Below, piece by piece: positions 1 through 8,226 of a stretch of 16,716 bases of DNA. Within the stretch, counting starts at the first letter, position 1. Each line of letters starts with the position of its first letter. The notes under the pieces were generated by a model, which was given only the letters and a program-made list of their open reading frames with translations, ran no database searches and had not been told where the DNA came from. Source of the DNA: Burkholderiales bacterium (GTDB lineage: Bacteria; Pseudomonadota; Gammaproteobacteria; Burkholderiales; Usitatibacteraceae); contig JACMOJ010000309.1 of the NCBI GenBank assembly GCA_014378085.1, forward strand, positions 1 to 16,716, read 5' to 3'. The position numbers and the translations under genes are program-made.

Positions 1-1283
1 GAACTTTCCTCGCCACGCTGGAAAACAGCCCCGCCAACGTTATGTCGAACGATATCGGCAACGGTTCGATTGGTGCCGCGCCGACGAAGCTAACGAGATC
101 GATTGCCAATCGCGCGGAGGTCAATCAGGCATTAAGCGAAGCCAGCGCTGCCCAAGATACGGCGATACAGCAAGAGACCGCTGTGGCCAAGTCGCTGAAG
201 CCAATCGAAATTGAAAAGATTCCCGCCATTGCGGTCGAAGTACTAGGAGCGGTAACGCCATTTTCGGTCGCGCCCATTTTGATTGCGCCACTTCGGCCGG
301 CGTTGAGCTCGGTTGCGCCGGTCGTGCCGCCCATCCTGCCCATCCCGCCGATGGGTGCCAGCGCAACGCCAAACATTAGTGCTGGCGAGGCCGGATTCGC
401 GATCTATGTGCCGCCGATTGTTGAGCGTGCCGCGATCAAGTCGACCCCCGCGCCGGTGACCGCGACGGCAACGTTGCCTGCGCTAGCGACGCCGCCAGCA
501 GAGCGCGATTTTGCTTCCTATGTGACTCCACCTGTTATCCCCGCCGCGCCGGTGCCCTCTATAGCGACGGACGCAATGGCAATTCAATCGCCTGCGGTCG
601 TGGTTCCAGCGGCACCGGTGGTGCAGATTGCGCCTCTGCAAGCTGCTGAGGTTGTGCCAATTGCAGCAGAGCCGATTGCGCCATTGAGTTTGCGTCCGGC
701 GACAAAAACGCTTGAGACCTACCGGCCGCCGACGGTCGACGCGTCTGCTACTGCGCCGGCCCTCGCACCCACCCTCGCACCCACCCTCGCATCGCCAGTC
801 GCCTCAGCTGGCTCGCCAGCGGTCTCCTCAGCAGTCCGCCCTCCTGGCACCGCTGCCACCCCACGTGCGGGGGAAGCGCCGGCCACAGCAGCGCAAGCAC
901 GGGCCCCCACGTCCGCTTTTGGTGCGACAAATGCGCCGGCAGTGGGGTTGGGTGCGCCGGCATTGCTGAACGCGCCGTTGCCGCTACCGCCACCACCGTT
1001 ACCGTCCCCGCCCCCGCCGATGTCGCCATCGACGACTGCGCCGAGGCTGGATTTGGATCAGCTGCGTAGGCAGGCGCGCGAAGCCACCAAGGAGGAGAGC
1101 GGGTCGCGTGCGCTGCTACCGTTTCCGATGGTTGCGAAAGAAACCCCTAAGAAGGACATGGAGAAAATTTTTGACAAGGCGCTAAAGCGGCCGGATTGCA
1201 AAGAGGTTTATGCAGACCTTGGGCTGCTGGCGGTGGTGCCGTTGCTCCGCGATGCCGCGAAAGATGGTGGCTGCAAATGGTGA
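1..1283 (+). CDS. Proline/alanine-rich protein of unknown function, 5' end outside window
   Basis: The reading frame is open from the window edge (first full codon at base 3) to a TGA at 1281-1283, giving at least 426 residues. An ATG at 42 is possible but has no ribosome-binding site, and the codons before it read as ordinary coding sequence, so the gene probably starts upstream. Most of the protein is a low-complexity Ala/Pro/Val/Thr region, with a recurring Tyr-Pro-Pro type motif (YVPPIV, YVTPPV, TYRPPTV). A short PPPPLPSPPPP tract precedes a charged C-terminal segment (DLDQLRRQAREATKEE). The last ~30 residues look globular: two cysteines (RPDCKEVY and DGGCKW) flank a hydrophobic LGLLAVVPLL stretch. 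Such proline-rich spacers often span the periplasm, as in TonB-like proteins, but no TonB domain is visible. I do not recognise the family. It converges on the next gene with 49 bases between them and no clear terminator. Confidence 0.6.
   Translation, partial: TFLATLENSPANVMSNDIGNGSIGAAPTKLTRSIANRAEVNQALSEASAAQDTAIQQETAVAKSLKPIEIEKIPAIAVEVLGAVTPFSVAPILIAPLRPALSSVAPVVPPILPIPPMGASATPNISAGEAGFAIYVPPIVERAAIKSTPAPVTATATLPALATPPAERDFASYVTPPVIPAAPVPSIATDAMAIQSPAVVVPAAPVVQIAPLQAAEVVPIAAEPIAPLSLRPATKTLETYRPPTVDASATAPALAPTLAPTLASPVASAGSPAVSSAVRPPGTAATPRAGEAPATAAQARAPTSAFGATNAPAVGLGAPALLNAPLPLPPPPLPSPPPPMSPSTTAPRLDLDQLRRQAREATKEESGSRALLPFPMVAKETPKKDMEKIFDKALKRPDCKEVYADLGLLAVVPLLRDAAKDGGCKW
761..796 (+). 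repeat. Three tandem 12-base units in the Pro/Ala-rich gene
   Basis: The unit CCTCGCACCCAC occurs at 761-772 and 773-784, and a degenerate third copy follows at 785-796. It encodes Leu-Ala-Pro-Thr repeats in the low-complexity part of the protein. This is consistent with local slippage expansion. It causes no frame change because the unit is a multiple of three. Confidence 0.7.
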
Positions 1284-1332
1284 TGTGGGGCTGTCCACGC
1301 GACCGCGTACTTTGCTTAGGACGCTGTGTCTA

Positions 1333-2151
1333 TCAGTATGGAAAATTACCGAGAAAACGAGCGATTGGCGATACGCCGCGCGGCGAGACCACCTCAAAAC
1401 AAAAGCTGCTGCGCACCCAGAGAAAAACCACGCCGCGTGTATCAATACCCGCAACCCAACTGAGTTCTTTCGAGCCGCGGCTGTTTTCGAGCTTTACGCG
1501 GCTTCGCTCAAGCTTTTCCAGCGCCTCGTCGGCATCCCAGCATGACACCAGTGTGACACTCACCACTTCACCACTGCCGCTGTAGGTAACGTTTACAGGA
1601 TCGCTGGCGATATCGCCGTGCGCAACTCCCTTTGCACGTTCGAAATTGCCGATTTGCAGCGGTAGTAAGAGAAGCAAATCTGCGCCGCTGGGTTCCGCCA
1701 AACACTGGCGATTTACCAGCGCTTCGGTGAGCCGCGCCTTCGGCGGCTCAGTCGTCGCTGGCCCGGTAGCGGAATTGACCGGAATAAAAGCACCAGTTGA
1801 TCCTGGCGCTGGCACCATACCAATTGTAGCGGAGGCGCGGGAAGGCCCGCCGGCGTCATCGTGCGGCGCGGCGGCGCTTAGGCTGGTGGCTGGCGTCGCC
1901 GCTAGCGCACTGTCTTCTAGGGCGCCGGAAGCGATCGACGATTTGGGTTCAGGTTTAGGTTGAGAGCCGTTTCCGCTAAACAGTTCGCCGAGGTCATAGG
2001 TGAAAACCTTGCCCGCGCCTTTGGCGATGGTGCCAACGTCGGTGTTGAGCGCTCGACCTGCACCCTTCACCATAACGCCAACATCGGCTTTCAGCACTTT
2101 GGTCGCGAGGCTGCCAACGTCTTTATTGAGAATGTCGCCGAATTTGCTCAT
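1333..2151 (-). CDS. Uncharacterised protein with 15-residue D-V-G repeats and a C-terminal domain
   Basis: 272 residues, starting at ATG 2151 (weak AGGT just upstream) and ending with TGA. No signal peptide or membrane segment is evident, so it is probably cytoplasmic. Three parts are visible. Residues 11-58 form a repeat in which D-[VL]-G recurs at 11, 23, 38 and 53; the two best copies (DVGVMVKGAGRALNT and DVGTIAKGAGKVFTY) are exactly 15 long and probably amphipathic. Residues ~60-145 are a Pro/Ala/Ser-rich linker. Residues ~145-272 look folded and mixed alpha/beta, with features such as NVTYSGSG, SCWDADEALEKLE and SWVAGIDTRGVVFLWV. I do not recognise the family. The gene lies 124 bases downstream of mnmA on the same strand with no obvious terminator between, so read-through is possible. 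It converges on the preceding plus-strand gene, which shares the Pro/Ala-rich character. Confidence 0.7.
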   Translation of the reverse strand: MSKFGDILNKDVGSLATKVLKADVGVMVKGAGRALNTDVGTIAKGAGKVFTYDLGELFSGNGSQPKPEPKSSIASGALEDSALAATPATSLSAAAPHDDAGGPSRASATIGMVPAPGSTGAFIPVNSATGPATTEPPKARLTEALVNRQCLAEPSGADLLLLLPLQIGNFERAKGVAHGDIASDPVNVTYSGSGEVVSVTLVSCWDADEALEKLERSRVKLENSRGSKELSWVAGIDTRGVVFLWVRSSFCFEVVSPRGVSPIARFLGNFPY

Positions 2152-2275
2152 GACCTACAGGGGGGATTTTTGCCAAGCCGCGAATGTATCACGGCTGAGC
2201 GCGGCAGGGCCGTCGATGATTCGGTTTTTGCGCGAGTGGGCTCGATACTCACGTTGGTGCGACAACGATATTGTC

Positions 2276-3361
<1,086 letters not shown>

Positions 3362-3444
3362 CTATGGTTGTAGGTGTGCGCAAGGTGGCCGATGACTTTG
3401 TTTTAAAAGCGCCTCTACCGTGTGGTGAAGGCAGTGGACGAGAC

Positions 3445-3481
3445 TCAAAAAAGAAAAGGGCGAGAACCAGGTCTCGCCCTT
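3445..3481 (-). terminator. Rho-independent terminator of the Lys/Glu-rich exported protein gene
   Basis: A perfect 10-base-pair stem (AAGGGCGAGA at 3456-3465 with its complement at 3472-3481) and a 6-base loop lie 39 bases after the stop codon of the minus-strand gene. On the minus strand the stem is followed by a T-rich run (TTTCTTTTTT), complementary to 3447-3456. Confidence 0.88.
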
Positions 3482-3519
3482 CCTAACCAGTATTGAGCGA
3501 GCGCTAGGCTCGCGTCAAA

Positions 3520-3822
3520 TTACTTCTTGGCTGGAGCGTCAGCTTTCTTCTCTTCTTTGATTTCTTTCTTTGCTTCTTTCTTTGCTTCTTTCATTTCAGC
3601 TTTGGCTTCTTTCTTTGCTTCAGCCATTTCAGCTTTGGCTTCTTTCTTTTCAGCTTTCATTTCTTTCTTTGCTTCTTTTTTCTCTTCGGCTTTAGCTGCG
3701 GCTGGAGCAGCGGCTTTAACTGGCTCAGCTGCTTTAGCTGGAGCAGCAGCAGGGGCTTGAGCAGCAGCGTTCAAAGCAGCGGCGGCGAAAAGAGCAGCAG
3801 CGAGTGCGGACAATTTTTTCAT
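3520..3822 (-). CDS. Small exported Ala/Lys/Glu-rich helical protein, function unknown
   Basis: 100 residues, from ATG 3822 (AGGA six bases upstream) to TAA. Residues 1-23 form a Sec signal peptide: MKK, a long Ala/Leu core, then NAAAQA with cleavage near 21-23, so the product is probably periplasmic or secreted. The mature part starts with an Ala/Pro/Lys segment (~24-44). About 50 residues follow that are made almost only of Lys, Glu, Ala and Met in degenerate repeats such as KKEAKAEM. Their alternating charges favour a stable single helix or coiled coil rather than a globular fold. There is no cysteine and no catalytic motif. It has its own promoter-like region and a strong terminator, suggesting a monocistronic and possibly well-expressed gene. 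Short proteins of this style, annotated as hypothetical, are common in Betaproteobacteria. The function is unknown; an envelope spacer or stress role is only a guess. Confidence 0.8.
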   Translation of the reverse strand: MKKLSALAAALFAAAALNAAAQAPAAAPAKAAEPVKAAAPAAAKAEEKKEAKKEMKAEKKEAKAEMAEAKKEAKAEMKEAKKEAKKEIKEEKKADAPAKK

Positions 3823-3849
3823 GTGAAATCCTATTTGTGAGTGAGTGTG

Positions 3850-3861
3850 GTTAACGTTAAC
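3850..3861. promoter_or_regulatory. 12-base palindrome in the leader of the Lys/Glu-rich protein gene
   Basis: GTTAACGTTAAC is a perfect palindrome 28 bases upstream of the minus-strand start codon, inside the predicted leader. It could be an operator or may be chance; no matching regulator is evident. Confidence 0.25.
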
Positions 3862-3928
3862 GACAGCTACTGAGAACTTGCTTTCAGGGCCTCGGTCCTT
3901 TTTGCTTGTCGGGGAATTAACGTCGCAT

Positions 3929-3962
3929 ATTTTAGCTGGTTGACTAAAAATTGAAACAATTT
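3929..3962 (-). promoter_or_regulatory. Candidate promoter with overlapping inverted repeat
   Basis: On the minus strand a TAAAAT -10 element (complement of 3929-3934) lies upstream of the Lys/Glu-rich protein gene. The -35 is weak: TTGTTT at 3954-3959 with a 19-base spacer, or TTTCAA at 3951-3956 with 16. AAATTG-AAA-CAATTT at 3948-3962 is a perfect 6+6 inverted repeat covering the -35 position, as expected for a repressor or activator site. The surrounding 3900-4020 is AT-rich. This is inference from sequence pattern only. Confidence 0.3.
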
Positions 3963-4023
3963 GGGCGTTTTATTTTGATTAAGTCCTTCTATTTTCGGGG
4001 TTTTTCAGACTTTTAGACCATTC

Positions 4024-4593
4024 TTAGGTCTTTTTCTGCATAAAAAGATGTGTTTCAGGCACTTCCAGCCACGCCCCCGGCGGAATTCCAAGGGTCGATA
4101 GGCCGACGCCGCCGATGTTCATTCGTACCAAGCGGAGCGTCGGCAAACCGATTTTGGCGGTCATCCGTCGGACTTGGCGATTTTTGCCTTCCATGATGAC
4201 AAGTTCGATCCAGCTCGTTGGAATCGCCGCACGGAAGCGAATGGGCGGAATGCGCGCCCAGAGCGCAGGATGGCCGAGTAAGCAAGCTGATGTCGCAGGT
4301 TCAGCAACAAAGTCTCCGAGGTCTAGTGGGGACTTGAGTTGATCTAAATGTGCCGGGGTGGCCTGCCCCTCGACTTCTGCCCAATATACCTTGCGGACGA
4401 AATTTCTTGGGTTCGAAATACGCGCCTGCAAGCGACCGTCATCGGTGAGCAGTAGTAACCCTTCGCTGTCTGTGTCTAGACGACCGGCGGGATAGACGTT
4501 TGGAATGTCAATGAAATGCTTAAGCGTCTGCTTGTCGCCGGATGGGCTGAACTGGCAAACGACGCCGTAGGGCTTGTTGAACGCGATGAGCAT
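4024..4593 (-). CDS. rluE: 23S rRNA pseudouridine synthase, RluE type
   Basis: 189 residues from ATG 4593 to TAA; an in-frame TAA two codons upstream fixes this start as the first possible one. RluE converts U2457 of 23S rRNA (E. coli numbering) to pseudouridine. The protein opens with the family motif LIAFNKPYGV. The catalytic aspartate is Asp40 in AGRLDTDSEGLLLLT, and the C-terminal family motif EGKNRQVRRM is at 135-144. There is no S4 domain, as expected for RluE. The start codon is only ~30 bases beyond the hairpin terminator of the upstream cold-shock gene, leaving little room for a separate promoter. Expression may depend on read-through. RluE beside csp-clpS-clpA is a familiar betaproteobacterial arrangement. 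Assignment to RluE rather than RsuA/RluB/RluF rests on length and missing S4. Confidence 0.92.
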   Translation of the reverse strand: MLIAFNKPYGVVCQFSPSGDKQTLKHFIDIPNVYPAGRLDTDSEGLLLLTDDGRLQARISNPRNFVRKVYWAEVEGQATPAHLDQLKSPLDLGDFVAEPATSACLLGHPALWARIPPIRFRAAIPTSWIELVIMEGKNRQVRRMTAKIGLPTLRLVRMNIGGVGLSTLGIPPGAWLEVPETHLFMQKKT

Positions 4594-4623
4594 AAAGGGT
4601 TAGCGGCTAGCTTACGAAGCCTG

Positions 4624-4656
4624 AAAAAAAACCCCCGCAGACTCTGCGGGGGTTTT
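4624..4656 (-). terminator. Strong hairpin terminator after the cold-shock gene
   Basis: AAAACCCCCGCAGA at 4628-4641 is followed, after a single base, by its perfect complement at 4643-4656. On the minus strand the GC-rich stem runs into a T8 tract. It sits ~25 bases after the csp stop. The symmetric A and T tracts would also allow weaker termination on the plus strand. Confidence 0.92.
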
Positions 4657-4680
4657 CCTAATTTACACCGCTGATTAAAT

Positions 4681-4884
4681 CTAGGCGTTGTTGATGTTTG
4701 AAGCTTGTTTGCCTTTGGGGCCTTGTGTCACTTCAAATGCAACTTTTTGACCTTCTTTGAGAGTTTTGAAGCCATTCATCTCAATTGCGGAGAAGTGAGC
4801 AAAAAGATCTTCGCTCCCGTCGTCCGGCGTAATGAAGCCGAAACCCTTGGCATCATTGAACCACTTAACTGTACCTGTTGCCAT
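4681..4884 (-). CDS. Cold-shock protein, CspA family
   Basis: 67 residues, from ATG 4884 (AAGGA nine bases upstream) to TAG. It is a single OB-fold cold-shock domain that binds single-stranded RNA and DNA and melts RNA structure. RNP1 is visible as KGFGFI (residues 13-18) and RNP2 as LFAHFS (27-32), with the usual GTVKWFN opening. It is divergent from clpS, the same relative placement as cspD beside clpSA in E. coli, so it may be the positional equivalent. Sequence alone does not say whether it is cold-induced or constitutive. A promoter candidate ~120 bases upstream implies a leader of about 110 bases. The gene is monocistronic or partly read through into rluE. Confidence 0.95.
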   Translation of the reverse strand: MATGTVKWFNDAKGFGFITPDDGSEDLFAHFSAIEMNGFKTLKEGQKVAFEVTQGPKGKQASNINNA

Positions 4885-5204
4885 ACAAATGCATCCTTAT
4901 TGAAAAGACGGGATGGAGGGCCCCGGAAATGTATCGCTTTTCAAGGCCTGCAACCGCTAGATGCAAATGCAGACAACCCTAAAGCTAAACTCCAAGTTTG
5001 CGTTTTACCGACCGCAGTCGAGTTAGTCAAGCCCCTGTATGCTTTTTTGCAACAGAACGTGGCATTCTTGCTGAAGATGGCAATTCTGCGATCAAAGTCG
5101 GCATTGAATCCGTTGATGACTTCCACTTAAAAAGCCGCACAGCCTTTATCATTGTGTTGTAACCAATCTCAGTACCGACTTCAGCACCCAATTTTCAAAG
5201 AACG
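4885..5204. other. 320-base divergent control region between csp and clpS
   Basis: No credible gene is present. It holds the csp leader (4885 to ~4995) and a csp promoter candidate (5002-5030, minus). A weak possible clpS promoter is on the plus strand: TTGAAT at 5104-5109, 17 bases, then TTAAAA at 5127-5132. Open frames crossing it on both strands lack coding signals or ribosome-binding sites. Confidence 0.6.
5002..5030 (-). promoter_or_regulatory. Candidate sigma-70 promoter of the cold-shock gene
   Basis: On the minus strand TTGACT (complement of 5025-5030) and TAAAAC (complement of 5002-5007) are separated by exactly 17 bases. The start point would be near 4995, leaving a leader of ~110 bases before the csp start codon. 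Confidence 0.45.
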
Positions 5205-5537
5205 ATGGCAAACAAGCACCAGAACGGACCAGGCAGGCCGGATAAGGGCAGCACCGCGTTGCAGGAAAAGCCGGCCAAGACCAAACCACCATCGATGTGG
5301 CAGGTTTTAATGTACAACGACGACTACACGCCGATGGAGTTTGTCGTCGACATCCTGACGCGGGTGTTCGGCCACACACACGAGCGAGCAACACAAATAA
5401 TGCTAAGGGTGCATACCGAGGGGCGCGGCGTGTGCGGCATATTCCCGCGTGATGTCGCCGCCATGAAAGTTGATCAAGCGATGGACTATGCGCGCCAGTT
5501 AGAACACCCGTTGCGATGCGGAATGGAAGAAGTGTAG
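5205..5537 (+). CDS. clpS: ClpS, N-degron adaptor of the ClpAP protease
   Basis: 110 residues, from ATG 5205 to TAG. ClpS binds proteins with destabilising N-terminal residues and hands them to ClpA. After a flexible Pro/Lys-rich N-terminal arm (~1-29), the core carries the family signature YNDDYTPMEFVVDIL (37-51), which contains the substrate-contacting Asn38/Asp39 and the Met44 gatekeeper position. It continues with ERATQIMLRVHTEG, including the conserved His70, and ends with the typical HPLRC segment. The ribosome-binding site is weak (AAAGAACG). clpA follows 160 bases downstream on the same strand, so the two are likely linked, although the gap leaves room for a second promoter. It is divergent from the csp gene. 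Confidence 0.96.
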   Translation: MANKHQNGPGRPDKGSTALQEKPAKTKPPSMWQVLMYNDDYTPMEFVVDILTRVFGHTHERATQIMLRVHTEGRGVCGIFPRDVAAMKVDQAMDYARQLEHPLRCGMEEV

Positions 5538-5697
5538 GGCAATGTGATGGGATTTCGGGGGATAGAAAATTCGCCGATTGCCCCAAACTGCTAGTGACAG
5601 TGATTCCGGTGTGTGGATTACTTGCTGTAAACGGGGTTGTAAGGCGCTATGACGCGCATAGATGGTTTTGATATTTTGAGGAAAGAGACGGAACGCT

Positions 5698-7965
5698 ATG
5701 ATCGCCCATGAACTTGAGATGAGCCTCCACACCGCATTTGTCGAGGCACGCCATAAGCGCCATGAGTTCATTACGGTAGAACACTTGTTGCTAGCATTGC
5801 TGGATAACCCTTCAGCGCAAGAGGTCTTGAAGGCATGTGCGGCAAAAGTTGATGATCTTCGCAAGAGCCTGACCGAGTTCATCGAACAACACACGCCAAT
5901 TGTTGCGGGTGACGGTGAAGTCAACACGCAACCGACGTTAGGGTTTCAGCGGGTAATTCAGCGTGCCATCCTGCACGTTCAATCCTCTGGAAAAAAAGAA
6001 GTCATGGGCGCGAACGTGATGGTAGCAATTTACGGAGAGAAGGATTCGCACGCCGTTTATTACTTGCACCAGCAAGGCGTGTCCCGGCTTGATGTGGTGA
6101 ATTTCATCTCGCACGGAATTTCGAAGGCGGCACCTCAAGGAACCGAAAAGCCAGAGGCGGAGGCGGAAGCGGCAGAGGGCGAACAGGCCGGTGGTGCGCT
6201 GGAGCAGTTCACCCAAAATCTTAACCAAAGCGCCATCGATGGCAAGATCGACCCGTTGATCGGGCGCGAACACGAAGTCGAGCGGGTCATTCAGATCCTG
6301 TGTCGCCGCCGTAAAAATAATCCGCTGTTAGTCGGCGAAGCGGGTGTCGGTAAAACCGCGATTGCCGAAGGTCTTGCCAAGCGAATTGTCGACGGCGAAG
6401 TTCCGGATATTCTTGCAAAGTCACAGGTCTATTCGTTGGACTTAGGCTCACTATTGGCGGGAACCAAATACCGGGGCGATTTTGAGCAACGTCTCAAAGC
6501 GGTCTTGAAGCAGCTCATCGACAATCCCAATGCGATCCTTTTCATCGACGAAATCCACACGCTTATCGGCGCAGGTTCGGCGTCGGGCGGCACGATGGAT
6601 GCGTCCAACTTGCTGAAGCCGGCCCTATCTTCCGGCCAGCTCAAGTGTATCGGCGCAACGACCTACCAAGAGTTCCGCGGTGTATTTGAAAAAGATCACG
6701 CGCTGTCTAGGCGTTTTCAGAAAATTGATGTGAATGAGCCGTCTGTATCAGAGACTATCGAGATATTGAAAGGGCTCAAATCGCGTTTCGAGACGCATCA
6801 CAACGTCAAATACACCTCGACAGCGTTGACCACAGCGGCCGAACTTGCCGCCAAGTACATCAATGATCGACACCTGCCGGACAAGGCCATTGACGTCATT
6901 GATGAAGCGGGAGCGGCGCAACGAATCGCACCAAAATCCAAACAAAAGAAAACCATTGGTAAGACTGAAATCGAAGAGATTATCGCCAAAATTGCCCGCA
7001 TCCCCGCGCGCAATGTATCGAGCGACGATCGCAGCGCATTAAAGACGCTCGACCGCGACTTGAGGTCGGTGGTGTTTGGGCAAGACAAGGCGATTGAAGC
7101 GCTCTCGGCGGCGATCAAAATGGCACGATCCGGGCTTGGTAGCACGACCAAACCGATCGGGTCATTTTTGTTCTCTGGGCCAACGGGCGTTGGCAAAACA
7201 GAAGTTGCCAAACAGCTCGCTTTTATCCTTGGCGTTGAGCTGATTCGTTTCGACATGTCGGAATACATGGAGCGCCACGCAGTATCCCGACTGATCGGTG
7301 CGCCGCCGGGATATGTTGGTTTTGATCAAGGTGGTTTGATGACCGAAGCGGTTACTAAGCAACCTTACTCGGTACTGTTGCTTGATGAGATCGAGAAGGC
7401 GCACCCGGATATCTACAACGTGTTGCTGCAAGTTATGGACCATGGCACCTTGACCGACAATAACGGTCGAAAAGCCGACTTCCGCAATGTCGTGATTATC
7501 ATGACCACAAATGCAGGCGCGGCAGAGTTGTCGAAGACATCGATTGGCTTTACAAACGACAAGAAGGCCGGCGACGAAATGGCGGAGATCAAGCGAATGT
7601 TCACGCCGGAGTTCCGCAATCGATTGGATGCAACCATTTCTTTTGCGCCACTTGACGAGCAAATCATCCTGCAAGTAGTAGACAAGTTCCTCATGCAACT
7701 GGAAGCTCAGTTGTCGGAGAAAAAGGTCGACGTGACGTTTACCGAGGCATTGAAGAAGTACCTCGCCAAGAACGGCTTTGACCCGCAAATGGGAGCAAGG
7801 CCGATGTCGCGTCTGATTCAAGATACGATTCGGCGTGCTCTTGCAGACGAATTGCTGTTTGGCAAACTCGCAACTGGCGGGCGCGTCACCATTGATGTTG
7901 GGCCGGACGACAAGGTCAAGCTCGACATTAGCGAGGAAAAGGAGCCGCAGCCGGCGGAATCCTGA
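5698..7965 (+). CDS. clpA: ClpA, AAA+ unfoldase subunit of ClpAP
   Basis: 755 residues, from ATG 5698 to TGA, the normal ClpA length. ClpA unfolds substrates, including those brought by ClpS, and feeds them to the ClpP peptidase. The N-domain (~1-140, opening [17 protein letters not shown]) binds ClpS. An acidic Glu/Ala-rich linker lies at ~148-168. The first AAA+ module has Walker A GEAGVGKT (214-221) and Walker B LFIDE (281-285). The second has Walker A GPTGVGKT (494-501) and Walker B VLLLDE (559-564). The ClpP-docking IGF loop is at 616-618. There is no ClpB-type middle coiled coil, which separates it from ClpB and ClpC. The upstream purine-rich GGAAAGAGACGG can act as a ribosome-binding site. 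clpP is not in this window. Confidence 0.98.
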   Translation: MIAHELEMSLHTAFVEARHKRHEFITVEHLLLALLDNPSAQEVLKACAAKVDDLRKSLTEFIEQHTPIVAGDGEVNTQPTLGFQRVIQRAILHVQSSGKKEVMGANVMVAIYGEKDSHAVYYLHQQGVSRLDVVNFISHGISKAAPQGTEKPEAEAEAAEGEQAGGALEQFTQNLNQSAIDGKIDPLIGREHEVERVIQILCRRRKNNPLLVGEAGVGKTAIAEGLAKRIVDGEVPDILAKSQVYSLDLGSLLAGTKYRGDFEQRLKAVLKQLIDNPNAILFIDEIHTLIGAGSASGGTMDASNLLKPALSSGQLKCIGATTYQEFRGVFEKDHALSRRFQKIDVNEPSVSETIEILKGLKSRFETHHNVKYTSTALTTAAELAAKYINDRHLPDKAIDVIDEAGAAQRIAPKSKQKKTIGKTEIEEIIAKIARIPARNVSSDDRSALKTLDRDLRSVVFGQDKAIEALSAAIKMARSGLGSTTKPIGSFLFSGPTGVGKTEVAKQLAFILGVELIRFDMSEYMERHAVSRLIGAPPGYVGFDQGGLMTEAVTKQPYSVLLLDEIEKAHPDIYNVLLQVMDHGTLTDNNGRKADFRNVVIIMTTNAGAAELSKTSIGFTNDKKAGDEMAEIKRMFTPEFRNRLDATISFAPLDEQIILQVVDKFLMQLEAQLSEKKVDVTFTEALKKYLAKNGFDPQMGARPMSRLIQDTIRRALADELLFGKLATGGRVTIDVGPDDKVKLDISEEKEPQPAES

Positions 7966-7987
7966 TCCAACATTGTTGCAGACACGT

Positions 7988-8025
7988 AAAACGCCCGACC
8001 GCATGTTGGGCGTTTTGCATTTTTG
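7988..8025 (+). terminator. Rho-independent terminator after clpA
   Basis: AAAACGCCCGAC at 7988-7999 pairs with GTTGGGCGTTTT at 8005-8016 (12 pairs including one G-T) around a 5-base loop. A second T run follows (GCATTTTTG). It begins 22 bases after the clpA stop. Confidence 0.88.
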
Positions 8026-8092
8026 TCGGGGCGCTGTCTTGTAGCGTGCGATGGGTTGTATGGCGAAGTATGTTGAATGCCATCTTGCTATT

Positions 8093-8121
8093 TTGCGGTT
8101 GGCTGGCTTGTGCAGTAGAGT
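8093..8121 (+). promoter_or_regulatory. Weak candidate promoter for the fccAB pair
   Basis: TTGCGG (8093-8098) and TAGAGT (8116-8121) are 17 bases apart in the gap between the clpA terminator and the cytochrome gene. The match to sigma-70 consensus is modest. The rest of 8026-8226 shows no gene or convincing structure. Confidence 0.2.
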
Positions 8122-8226
8122 AGCGCGGTAGGTGAGCTGTCGCGGATTTGCCAGATTAGTGTGCAGGGGCTTCCCCCGTGTCTGCCAGCCTACGACACAA
8201 AAGAGACTTTGATAATGAGGAGATTT

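Noticed and set aside
1196..1585. Plus-strand frame bridging the two left-hand genes
   Set aside because: It overlaps the end of one gene out of frame and is antisense to the other, with no homologous features.
3527..3760. Plus-strand frame encoding a hydrophobic Phe/Ser/Ala repeat that looks like a membrane protein
   Set aside because: It is the exact antisense of Lys/Glu codons in the exported protein gene (AAG and GAA read as CTT and TTC), so the hydrophobic pattern is an artefact.
4705..5130. 141-codon open frame on the plus strand over csp
   Set aside because: It is antisense to a clear cold-shock gene and continues into the csp control region, with no ribosome-binding site or domain.
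5647..5661. CTATG-ACGCG-CATAG inverted repeat between clpS and clpA
   Set aside because: It is short, has no T-tract and no clear promoter beside it; not enough for an operator or terminator call.
8161..8226. Upstream start for the cytochrome gene
   Set aside because: The extra N-terminal residues would precede and spoil the signal peptide; GAGGAG and the clean signal sequence favour ATG 8227.
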